64,000 nt of DNA from Spisula solida. Its lineage: Eukaryota; Mollusca; Bivalvia; Venerida; Mactridae. The notes below the pieces were generated by a model, which worked only from the letters and a program-made list of their open reading frames with translations, had not been told where the DNA came from and ran no database searches. Made by a program: the position numbers and the translations under genes. The DNA lies in assembly GCA_947247005.1 (NCBI GenBank), contig OX365946.1, positions 53,842,734-53,906,733 on the forward strand. The letters are read 5' to 3'. Below are positions 61,001 to 64,000 of the stretch, one piece after another. Every line of letters begins with the position of its first letter. Position 1 is the first letter of the stretch.

Positions 61001-63857
61001 TTATTGAACGCAGTCTTGTTATTACCCAAGTTTTCTAATTCTATAAATATGTGCATGAAGTGAGTGAAACTTGGGTACAGTGTATTGATATTTTGATCAA
61101 ATATGTGATGGATTTTACATACAGTGATGTTGGATTTTTATAAACAGTAAAACCTTTATATTGAGGCAACTATTAGGTCAAGATAAAAGTGGTCTTGTAA
61201 TCTGATGGGAAAGTTCGAAAATGTGTGACATTCAGACTGACAATGACTTAAAACCTACCATGTGTTGGTAGAACCTTTGCCGTGGTCAAGTGGTCAGTGT
61301 GCTGGATTTGTTACCCAGCATTCTGCATTTGATTCCTGGTTGCAGCAGGTCATGCCCTTCATGCAGTTCCTAGTGGAAGGGTAAGTTAGTACTGGTTTCG
61401 GAAACAGGAAAACTAGGAAGGTGAATATGCGGCTGTATATAACGGAAAATTCGTTGAGAAATGGCTTTAAACTCAAATAAAGAAACAATTCAGCCTGATC
61501 CTGAATATTTTGAAATGTTCTTGTGTTGAATATATAAATTTCAACAAACAAATAGTGCAATATAGGTGTTTTAGATTTGTGTTTGTATTATACCTCAAGC
61601 ATCCTAGTGATACTCCCCCTTATGAAAACATACAACCGGGGTTATAAATATAGACAAGATATCAGCTTTTAAATTATGTTAAGTTGAATAGGTCGAGGAT
61701 CGTGTCAAATTCTCTGGATTCTACTTGTATAATTATCTTCAGGCTGATGACCAGGCACTGGATCCAGAATTGTCTTCACAGAGATATGAGGAGTTTGTAG
61801 CTGCTAATGACGAAGCTGTGATAACAAATGTGGATACTTTAGGAAAACTTCAAGAAGAGCTATTGCATCTGAATTATCTAATAAGAATTTCTAAAAAGGT
61901 ATGGGCAGCAATTTAGATTTTTTTTATCTTTGAATGCAATAATATCGAATATTGATCTAAAGAAAATTAGAATAAATCAATGAAATAGTTATACCCCCGC
62001 AAACAAAGTTTAAAGGGGGTATACTGGAGTCACCGTGTCGGGTTGTCGGGCGGTCGGTCTGTTAGCAAAATCGTGTCCACTCTATAGCTTTGTCGTTTCT
62101 TTCTGGATTTTAAAATTGCTTGGTACAAATGTTCACCACATCAAGATGTGTCATGTGCAAGACCTGGTCAGTGGGTATGATGCATCACTCCAGTGATAGT
62201 TCTAGTTGATAATATTTCCGGGAGGTGGAAAAGAAAGCAAATTTAAGAATTCAGACACTTAGTGTGCGAAAATATTGGTAGCATTGCTGGTGGACAGAAA
62301 TTTAGGCGAGAGGAAATGTAAGCACATTTTGTAAATTCACGTAAATATCCAATAATACTAATACGTGAACTGAACCACTTCAAAATAATTTTACAGAAAT
62401 AGTTGTATAGAACTGAAAAATGGTCTGAAACCCAAGAGAAATCTTAACTGATTTATACACACCACCTGTGCCGATCTTAACTGATTTATACATGACACCC
62501 GTGCCAATCTTTAATGATTTATACATGACACCCATGCCAATCTTTACTGATTTATACATGACACCCGTGCCAATCTTTACTGATTTATACATGACACCCA
62601 TGCCAATCTTTACTGATTTATACATGACACCCATGCCAATCTTTACTGATTTATACATGACACCCGTGTCAATCTTTACTGATTTATACACACCACCTGT
62701 GCCAATCTTTACTGATTACTGATTTATACATGACACCTACAGGTGCCAATCTCTACTGATTTATACATGACACCCGTGCCATTCTTTACTGATTTATACA
62801 TATCACCTGTGCCAATCTTTACTGATTTATACATGACACCTGTGCCAATCATTACTGATTTATTCATGACACCCGTGCCAATCTTTACTGATTTATACAT
62901 GACACCCGTGTCAATCTATACTGATTTATACATGACACTCGTGCCAATCTTTACTGAATATGATTCGATTTTATCAGGATGCGAGTAAGAAGGTTGTCAA
63001 ACTGATGAAGTCTCGGAAGAAGAACATATTCTCAAGTTGCCAAGACATCAGAGATAACGAGCAGGAACAGAATGGTGTATCTAGCAATATACCCAATATC
63101 GGTGATCTATTACTTCCTGTCAGACCCAGTCTGGTTACATCTGGTCTTAGACTGGTTCTAAATAATCCTGTGATAAAACATTACTTTTTACATGAAGTAA
63201 ATGAGAACCAGTCAGACAAGATTTCTAGTATATTGACAGATTTAGTGAAAGATACACTCCGACTTGTTGTTCAGAGTAACAGTGATGTCAGTGACGCTGT
63301 TCAGTTTTACTACGGCAAAGTTGTTGATAATCTACTCAAAGTGTTCGAAGGAAAAGACACTAATGTCAAGATTGTTTTCAAGATCTCGACTTCTTTAGTT
63401 CCAGAGTTGTCAGACGAACAATGTAGAAAACTATTCGATCTTGTTCTTAATACAAAGTGTAATGATAATACTAAATACAGTCACTATATGGTGACTTTGT
63501 TGACGCTCCTTCTAGAACGGTTAGTAAAATCCAAGTATAAATCATTGAAGCTGTCTGAAACAGGAATGGAAAGACTGCTATGTTGTTTAGTAGGGGAGGA
63601 AAATGTACAAGAGCTGCTGACGTCTTTCTTTAAGAAATTTCCAGTTCTGTGTGCGCAATGTTCAGATCAAACTGTTGAGACAATGATGTCTGCAGATCTG
63701 TGCGGGATAGTGGAATATTTCCTCGAGAATAATGTGATAGTCGCGAAGAAAGTGGGTGAGATGATTGTGTCCGGTTGTCTGGATCTAACGTGTGAAAGCC
63801 ATCTACGTATCGTACACTGTTATCTTCGTACATCAGTGCGGACATCTGATAACCAAG
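32053..63857 (+). CDS. URB1: URB1 (NPA1) nucleolar pre-ribosomal-associated protein 1, N-terminal half
   Basis: Large HEAT-like scaffold of early 60S pre-ribosomes in the nucleolus, needed for 25/28S rRNA folding and processing. Exons: 32053-32257, 37695-37834, 38049-38200, 39299-39437, 40038-40134, 41002-41084, 41609-41761, 42223-42359, 45228-45423, 45873-46010, 47679-47834, 48703-48793, 49998-50105, 51553-51671, 52412-52513, 53071-53305, 55409-55481, 56132-56199, 57054-57196, 61743-61898 and 62978-63857. All are GT-AG and phase-consistent, giving 1190 codons; the family is ~2200-2300, so the rest lies to the right. Similarity to vertebrate URB1 is clear in FGKFLEAVTSW, TIVKKLLANHV, EVVDKFLMEVCTSYKHGI (exon 8) and QYFLPNISHSLLPR (exon 9). 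An in-frame ATG at 32089 (AAGATGGCTG) is an alternative start in better context. Exon 1 is Lys-rich, as expected for a nucleolar protein. Exon 21 (880 bp) is the only large exon. Confidence 0.93.
32689..32762 (+). repeat. ~70-bp dispersed repeat, copy 1
   Basis: CTACAAGAAGGGGGGCTTAT and GGACACTGTCCTTACTACAG, then ATCATCCTACAGGTA, recur at 35405-35482 with only a few changes. Both copies are in URB1 intron 1, in the same orientation. Family unknown. Confidence 0.6.
33721..34058 (+). mobile_element. AGTCCCCTACCGG-type element, best copy
   Basis: The termini are inverted: AGTCCCCTACCGGTTTT at the left and AAACCGGTAGGGGACTT at the right. Just inside the left end a hairpin (CCGGTTTTTGACCGG) is followed by a (GTCA/GTCC)n run. 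The body has GGATCCTG(A/C)CATAACTCAA and CTAGGTTTATGAAACTTG. Related copies lie at 9696-9946, 42925-43470 and 48953-49214. In all of them homology extends a little beyond the right end (CTGTATTGCTTGCAATTC). Confidence 0.75.
34486..35373. mobile_element. Foldback element with long TIRs and perfect 9-bp TSD
   Basis: The 9-mer AACGGAAAT occurs at 34477-34485 and 35374-35382, exactly flanking 888 bp whose two ends mirror each other for about 270 bp. The ends begin GGCAGTGGCTAGCCGTCCGG and close CGGACGGCTAGCCGATGCC. Subterminal (A/T)GTCGTCCGG palindromes repeat at each end. TATTGTCCGCCATATTGG (34743) pairs with CCAATATGGCGGACAATA (35102). No transposase is seen. A 9-bp TSD plus long TIRs fits a Mutator-like (MULE) non-autonomous element. 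It lies in URB1 intron 1. Confidence 0.85.
35405..35482 (+). repeat. ~70-bp dispersed repeat, copy 2
   Basis: Second copy of 32689-32762, with a short duplication of ATCCTACAGGT at its end. It lies just outside the 9-bp-TSD foldback element. Confidence 0.55.
35791..36304. repeat. Satellite-like tandem repeat, 134-bp unit, ~3.8 copies
   Basis: Units start GCATTTTACATTTTAATGAT at 35791, 35925, 36037 and 36171. The second unit is 112 bp because about 22 bp (TTAAAAACAGATAAAACGTG region) is deleted. Identity between units is near complete, implying recent amplification. It lies in URB1 intron 1. Confidence 0.85.
36700..36965. mobile_element. hAT-like MITE with CAGAGCTACAGATAAG ends, short form
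   Basis: The left end CAGAGCTACAGATAAGCTGC and the right end CTTATCTGTAGCTCTG are inverted. The interior is ACCCAAT-rich. Shared ends and ACCCAATTA blocks link it to the longer element at 46366-47181. The TSD is imperfect. Confidence 0.7.
36985..37148. repeat. Small inverted repeat with GTGCTACCAAG arms
   Basis: TAAGTGCTACCAAGTGCTCG at the left is mirrored by GTGCTTGGTACTTGGTAGCA at the right. Probably a decayed ~165-bp MITE in URB1 intron 1. Confidence 0.4.
38385..38480 (+). repeat. ~28-bp tandem repeat, three units
   Basis: GAGAACAGTCCATCTGCTGT-type units are present three times with drift, in URB1 intron 3. Confidence 0.6.
39476..39604 (-). repeat. tRNA-derived SINE-like repeat, family 1
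   Basis: Minus-strand copy of the family at 9287-9425. The head reads GGTGCCTCTGTAGCTACATA and the body has GCCTTCTAATCTGGCAACC. The tail AAAAAGCTGACAGGAAAATA is shared. Confidence 0.6.
39672..39868 (+). repeat. tRNA-derived SINE-like repeat, family 2
   Basis: The head has a box-A-like GATAGTCTAGTGGTGGAGTG and a box-B-like GGTTCGAGGC. The 3' part (GGTATATCTCCCTTG … CAGTTGGACTTAAAA) recurs at 52540-52772 and 54563-54790. It lies in URB1 intron 4. Confidence 0.65.
40546..40927. mobile_element. hAT-like MITE, CAGGGTGGCCACA ends
   Basis: The left end CAGGGTGGCCACATG and right end CTGTGGCCACCCTG are inverted. They are flanked by CTACAA on both sides (40540-40545 and 40928-40933). Internal AATCAGGGAAAAT and TCAGGGAATTTT blocks repeat near both ends. 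It ends 74 bp before URB1 exon 6. Confidence 0.65.
41364..41470 (+). repeat. tRNA-derived SINE-like repeat, family 1, head only
   Basis: GCCTCTGTAGCTCAATGGTT followed by AGCATGTTTGCCGTCTAATC matches the heads at 9287-9425 and 39476-39604 in reverse orientation. The tail is divergent. Confidence 0.5.
42062..42166 (+). repeat. 52-bp tandem duplication upstream of URB1 exon 8
   Basis: GCTGATAAACACCTCCAGGC … GTTGTCAAAGTGCTTGTT is present twice in direct tandem with almost no difference, about 57 bp before the exon-8 acceptor. Confidence 0.8.
42385..42619. mobile_element. 235-bp MITE with ~60-bp TIRs and 6-bp TSD
   Basis: TATGGTGGCTGATTTATTCC at the left mirrors GGCATAAATCAGCCACCATA at the right. 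The inverted homology continues for about 60 bp through TTTTCGCTTTTTCGCCAC and AAGCGAAAAAG. The hexamer AGATAC flanks both sides (42379-42384, 42620-42625). It starts 26 bp after URB1 exon 8. Overlapping short ORFs on both strands are by-products of the mirrored arms. Confidence 0.85.
42925..43470 (+). repeat. AGTCCCCTACCGG-type repeat with (GTCA)n expansion
   Basis: It lacks the left terminus and begins at TTAGGTTTGCCCTCCGTCAG. The (GTCA)n microsatellite at 42936-43037 has about 25 uninterrupted units. The body block containing GGATCCTGACATAACT occurs twice (43147 and 43304), so the body itself is duplicated. It ends GCAGGGGACTTCTGTATT. Confidence 0.75.
43761..45119. mobile_element. 1.36-kb TIR element in URB1 intron 8
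   Basis: AGGCCATCCTTAAAAAAATG then TTTGTTTGCCCTTACGCGACC at the left is mirrored at the right (GGTCGCGTAAGGGCAAACAA … TTAAGGATGGCCT), about 40 bp with few differences. The interior includes a minisatellite (44326-44612), an unrecognised ORF near 44079-44264 and a CpG-richer block at 44620-44930. No TSD is obvious. It has no similarity I can name to a transposase. Confidence 0.7.
44326..44612. repeat. Minisatellite, ~33-36-bp unit, ~8 copies
   Basis: Units read CAAACACATACATGGACGCA then TG plus a variable 12-14 bp (GTCGTAGGACAC, CCAGAGGTCAA and similar). Identity decays towards the right end. It lies inside the 43761-45119 element. Confidence 0.8.
45679..45832. mobile_element. Short MITE with CTCTGTAGAGCAAC arms
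   Basis: ACCTCTGTAGAGCAACACCC at the left is mirrored by GTTGCTCTACAGAGGG and a terminal GGAGAGGTTATA at the right. About 154 bp, ending 40 bp before URB1 exon 10. Confidence 0.55.
46366..47181. mobile_element. hAT-like element, 18-bp perfect TIRs, 7-bp TSD
   Basis: CAGAGCTACAGATAAGCT at the left is exactly mirrored by AGCTTATCTGTAGCTCTG at the right. TATGTTG flanks both sides (46359-46365, 47182-47188). CAGAG-starting termini suit hAT elements. ACCCAATT blocks near the right end match the 266-bp relative at 36700-36965. The element encloses a 78-codon ORF (46716-46952). Confidence 0.8.
46716..46952 (+). CDS. 78-residue ORF inside hAT-like element
   Basis: The ORF begins MAARGRKNRSQPTQIMTLYS and has a basic N-terminus, an LYSFFSSGSDDGE acidic patch and a basic tail (KTKKHDYSS). 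It could be the start of a truncated transposase, since short N-terminal segments with YSFF motifs precede zinc fingers in some hAT-like proteins, but I cannot assign it. It may equally be an unused frame. Confidence 0.3.
   Translation: MAARGRKNRSQPTQIMTLYSFFSSGSDDGEVICKQTIDEVISNSTIQPQYFKQNYRWLQIGFVKTKKHDYSSVSKLRI
47366..47640 (+). repeat. SINE family 3, near-full copy
   Basis: The tRNA-like head GGCCACAGTCCAGTGGTTAG then TGTGCTGGATTT, a box-B-like GGTTGATTCCTG, then GACAACAATGTTGATTTTCC and CTGGTTAGATGAATTGGCAG, ending AAACGGTGTTTAACCCGAAT. Shared with 61268-61485 and 16745-16950. It ends 38 bp before URB1 exon 11. Confidence 0.7.
48883..49410. mobile_element. TIR element interrupted by a nested repeat
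   Basis: GGCCTCGATCTCCCAAAGCA at the left mirrors GATGCTTCGGGAGATCAGGG at the right, and AATTTGAGCTGA(G)AT lies just inside both ends. The AGTCCCCTACCGG-type element (48953-49214) sits in the middle, which shows that insertion came later. Confidence 0.6.
48953..49214 (+). repeat. AGTCCCCTACCGG-type element, nested copy
   Basis: Begins AGTCCCTTACTGGTTTTTGA and ends AAAACCGGTAGGGGACTT plus the CTGTATTGCTTGCAATTC extension. Shorter than 33721-34058. A tail-only fragment follows at 49624-49680. Confidence 0.7.
49745..49963. mobile_element. 219-bp TA-flanked MITE before URB1 exon 13
   Basis: CAGGGTGTTAAACAATTTCG at the left mirrors GAACTTTTTTAACACCCTG at the right, and GTTCTCA/TGAGAGC lies inside. 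Both ends abut TA, the usual Tc1/mariner-type target. The right end is 34 bp from the exon-13 acceptor. Confidence 0.75.
50160..51124. mobile_element. 965-bp foldback element with ~250-bp TIRs and 8-bp TSD
   Basis: AGCATTTC flanks both ends (50152-50159, 51125-51132). CACTGGCTCAAGAACACCAA at the left mirrors TTGGTGTTCTGGTGCCAGTG at the right. The mirrored homology continues for about 250 bp, including GATTTATTGACA, TAGTTTGTCTATATATTAC and AGATAAATGATTTATCTT. A further pair (ACTTCCGGTTATTGTTGTAC / TGTTGTACCGGAAGTTAAGA) lies deeper. No transposase. It starts 55 bp after URB1 exon 13. Confidence 0.85.
51133..51450 (+). repeat. TTTCCCACATATAGTGA-type dispersed repeat
   Basis: Blocks TCAATGAAACTT, AATACTTG, AAGCCTAGTTG, CATGGCCCTTTGT and GGAGACATACA recur in order at 55612-55860, and the 3' half recurs at 56915-57020. 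Non-coding. Confidence 0.65.
51694..51900 (+). repeat. TATGCCTCCCTCTGAGGGATA-type repeat with nuclear-receptor-like sites
   Basis: Starts with a TATGCCTCCCTCTGAGGGATA hairpin-like head and CTTGCACATGTCGGTCTG. Its tail has stacked AGGTCA repeats (see the separate entry). Another copy begins at 63931 and is cut by the window edge. A diverged body lies near 59520-59660. Confidence 0.7.
51835..51869 (+). promoter_or_regulatory. Clustered AGGTCA half-sites ending in a perfect palindromic ERE
   Basis: Reading on the plus strand: AGGTCA, two bases, AGGTCA, one base, AGGTCA, AGGTCA, then CTG and TGACC. The last two form GGTCACTGTGACC (51857-51869), the consensus estrogen-response palindrome (GGTCAnnnTGACC). 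The arrangement also offers DR2, DR1 and DR0 spacings. It is carried by a dispersed repeat in URB1 intron 14. Function is not shown. Confidence 0.5.
52540..52772 (+). repeat. tRNA-derived SINE-like repeat, family 2
   Basis: Head ATGATAGCCTAGTGGAGTGG and tail TTGACCAGTGTGACTTAAAA, matching 39672-39868 and 54563-54790. It begins about 27 bp after URB1 exon 15. Confidence 0.65.
53324..54488. mobile_element. 1165-bp TA-flanked DNA transposon relic (pogo/Tigger-like ends)
   Basis: CAGTAAAACCTCGGTAATAC at the left mirrors GGTAACGAGGTTTTACTG at the right. Further inverted homology includes TCGAGCAACCGGCTTAA / CTTAACTTGAGC. Both ends abut TA. CAGTAAAACCTCG ends resemble the pogo/Tigger superfamily. 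No intact transposase is seen. A 99-bp palindrome (53965-54063) is nested inside. The left end is only 18 bp after the URB1 exon-16 donor. Confidence 0.75.
53965..54063. mobile_element. 99-bp palindromic insert nested in the pogo-like element
   Basis: CACAGGGATATAACTCATTC at the left mirrors GAATGAGTCGTATCCCTGTG at the right (two mismatches), with an AT-rich loop. No clear TSD. Confidence 0.6.
54563..55070 (+). repeat. SINE-like cluster (families 2, 1 and 2)
   Basis: A family-2 unit (GATAGCCTAGTGGTAGAGCA, with box-B-like GGTTTGATTCC, 54563-54790) is followed by a family-1 head (GCCTCTGTAGCTCAGTGGTT, 54797) and another family-2 head (GATTGCCTAGTGGTAGAGTA, 54882). Three SINE insertions lie within 0.5 kb in URB1 intron 16. 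Confidence 0.6.
55612..56040 (+). repeat. TTTCCCACATATAGTGA-type repeat with AGGTCA-rich tail
   Basis: The body matches 51133-51450. The 3' part (55925-56035) holds GAGGTCAGAAGGTTAAAGG, GAAGGTCAAAGGTTAAGGTC and similar strings, several AGGTCA/AGGTTA half-sites in direct repeat. Confidence 0.6.
57233..57840 (+). repeat. TTAGCTCACCTGAGCAC-type repeat, 5' part
   Basis: Starts TTAGCTCACCTGAGCACG followed by a (TCCGGCG/TCCGTCG) run. The body has CTTTGATATTTTGCATG twice (57522 and 57689), showing an internal ~167-bp duplication. Its expected GGGCCCTCTTG end may be the one at 59783-59826. Confidence 0.6.
58498..59352 (+). repeat. TTAGCTCACCTGTCAC…GGGCCCTCTTG element with ~146-bp internal tandem repeats
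   Basis: The head is TTAGCTCACCTGTCACAAAG, whose GTGACAGAGTGAGC partner makes a hairpin. A CCGTCGTCCGTCC run follows. Then come five ~146-bp units, each with CCTTGTGTAG(A/T)CACTAGAGG, TTTATGAAACTTGGTCAC and ATCTAGGTCAAGTTCGATAT. The end is CAGGTGAGCGACCTAGGGCC … GGGCCCTCTTG. A truncated relative is at 15997-16294. Confidence 0.8.
59852..60625 (+). repeat. ATACCCCTGCAAACAAAGTTTG-type element
   Basis: The head ATACCCCTGCAAACAAAG … GGGGGTATACTGGAGTCACC folds on itself (ATACCCC/GGGGTAT). The body has internal ~130-170-bp repeats with TTTGCCATTTCTTATTGGAT and GACCCAGGTCCCTAGCTCAA, and ends near GTATGATTCACCAATCCAGT. A short relative is at 61989-62205. Confidence 0.75.
60711..61021 (+). repeat. 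TATGCCCCCGTATCGATAG-type repeat, plus-strand copy
   Basis: Compact 0.31-kb member: head TTTATGCCCCCGTATCGATA, (CCGT)n run at 60759-60810, CTTGACCTAATTTTGGACTT, end GTTTATTGAACGCAGTCTTG. Same family as 24538-24830 and 28432-29357. Confidence 0.8.
61268..61485 (+). repeat. SINE family 3, near-full copy
   Basis: Head CCGTGGTCAAGTGGTCAGTG then TGCTGGATTTG, box-B-like TTTGATTCCTG, body AACTAGGAAGGTGAATATGC and tail GAGAAATGGCTTTAAACTCA. Matches 47366-47640. Confidence 0.65.
61491..61736 (+). repeat. Dispersed repeat R1, copy 3, abutting URB1 exon 20
   Basis: Aligns with 1241-1470 and 7859-8080 from TGAATATATAAATTTC through GGGGTTATAAATATAGACAA to GTGTCAAATTCTCTGGATTC and TATAATTATC. Homology stops about 5 bases before the exon-20 acceptor CAG (61740-61742). 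It is more diverged than the other two copies, so it is older. Confidence 0.75.
61989..62205 (+). repeat. ATACCCCCGCAAACAAAGTTT-type element, short copy
   Basis: The head and first body block match 59852-60000. The end GTATGATGCATCACTCCAGT matches the end of the larger copy. The middle repeats are absent. Confidence 0.7.
62455..62958. repeat. 33-bp minisatellite, ~15 copies, in URB1 intron 20
   Basis: Unit TGACACCCGTGCCAATCTTT plus ACTGATTTATACA, about 15 tandem copies with point variants (CCC(G/A)TG, ACACC(T/A)…) and one irregular junction near 62718-62746. Since 33 is a multiple of three, ORFs of 81-103 codons stay open on both strands. The array ends about 20 bp before the exon-21 acceptor. 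Confidence 0.9.
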
Positions 63858-63930
63858 GTGAATATTAGATTTACATGATAATTACTGATAGTTTAACAGT
63901 ACAGTATAAAAGTTTGCACCTATATGATTA

Positions 63931-64000
63931 TGCCCCCCCCCATTTTTATGAGAGGGTATATTGCTTTGCACATGTCTGTCTGTAGATCAAATGGTTTCCA
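63931..64000 (+). repeat. TATGCCTCCCTCTGAGGG-type repeat, cut by window edge
   Basis: TATGCCCCCCCCCATTTTTATGAGAGGGTATATTGC-like head and GCACATGTCTGTCTGTAGAT match the start of 51694-51900. The remainder lies outside the window, in URB1 intron 21. Confidence 0.65.

Noticed and set aside
62455..62958. CRISPR-like array
   Set aside because: Direct head-to-tail minisatellite without unique spacers, in a eukaryotic intron.
62380..62988. ORFs of 81-103 codons on both strands with repeating DLYMTPVPIF or YKSVKIGTGVM units
   Set aside because: They are translations of the 33-bp minisatellite, open in many frames because the unit length is a multiple of three. No start context or splice evidence.

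Overview
The window is eukaryotic. Genes are split by GT-AG introns, AT content is high, and the space between exons is packed with short transposon-derived and tandem repeats. Many repeats begin or end in forms I associate with bivalve mollusc genomes: TATGCCCCC...CCGTCCGTCC elements, AGTCCCCTACCGG elements, and elements ending GGGCCCTCTTG. A bivalve is therefore my best guess, but this is inference. No prokaryotic features, CRISPR arrays or rRNA genes are seen.

Layout. (1) 1-8.3 kb holds no recognised exon. It contains an 8-bp-TSD hAT-type MITE, a ~0.92 kb direct duplication about 99% identical, and mosaic copies of other repeats. (2) 8.36-13.85 kb, minus strand: the 5' end of KNTC1 (ROD, spindle-checkpoint RZZ complex). 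Eight coding exons give the first 250 residues, and the rest lies beyond the left edge. (3) 17.6-22.4 kb, plus strand: a complete six-exon AADAC/NCEH1-like ER lipase/esterase with an intact catalytic triad. (4) 25.3-29.6 kb, minus strand: CHMP1B (ESCRT-III), complete except for the first coding exon. It contains one GC-AG intron. (5) 32.05-63.86 kb, plus strand: the first 21 exons (~1190 codons) of URB1/NPA1, a nucleolar factor for 60S ribosome assembly. It runs off the right edge.

CHMP1B and URB1 are head to head, with a perfect CRE (TGACGTCA) between them, so a shared promoter is likely. AADACL and CHMP1B converge. The four genes have unrelated housekeeping roles (mitotic checkpoint, lipid/ester hydrolysis, membrane scission, ribosome assembly), and nothing suggests a functional cluster.

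The interest lies in the mobile DNA. Several non-autonomous elements can be delimited to the base with target-site duplications (6 to 11 bp, or TA), including three foldback-type elements of 0.9-1 kb. Many sit within tens of bases of URB1 splice sites, and one repeat appears to run into the URB1 exon-20 splice acceptor. Some repeats carry nuclear-receptor-type AGGTCA repeats, including one perfect palindromic ERE. I found no convincing new multi-gene system. The unusual foldback elements and the splice-site and receptor-site exaptation candidates are the best leads.
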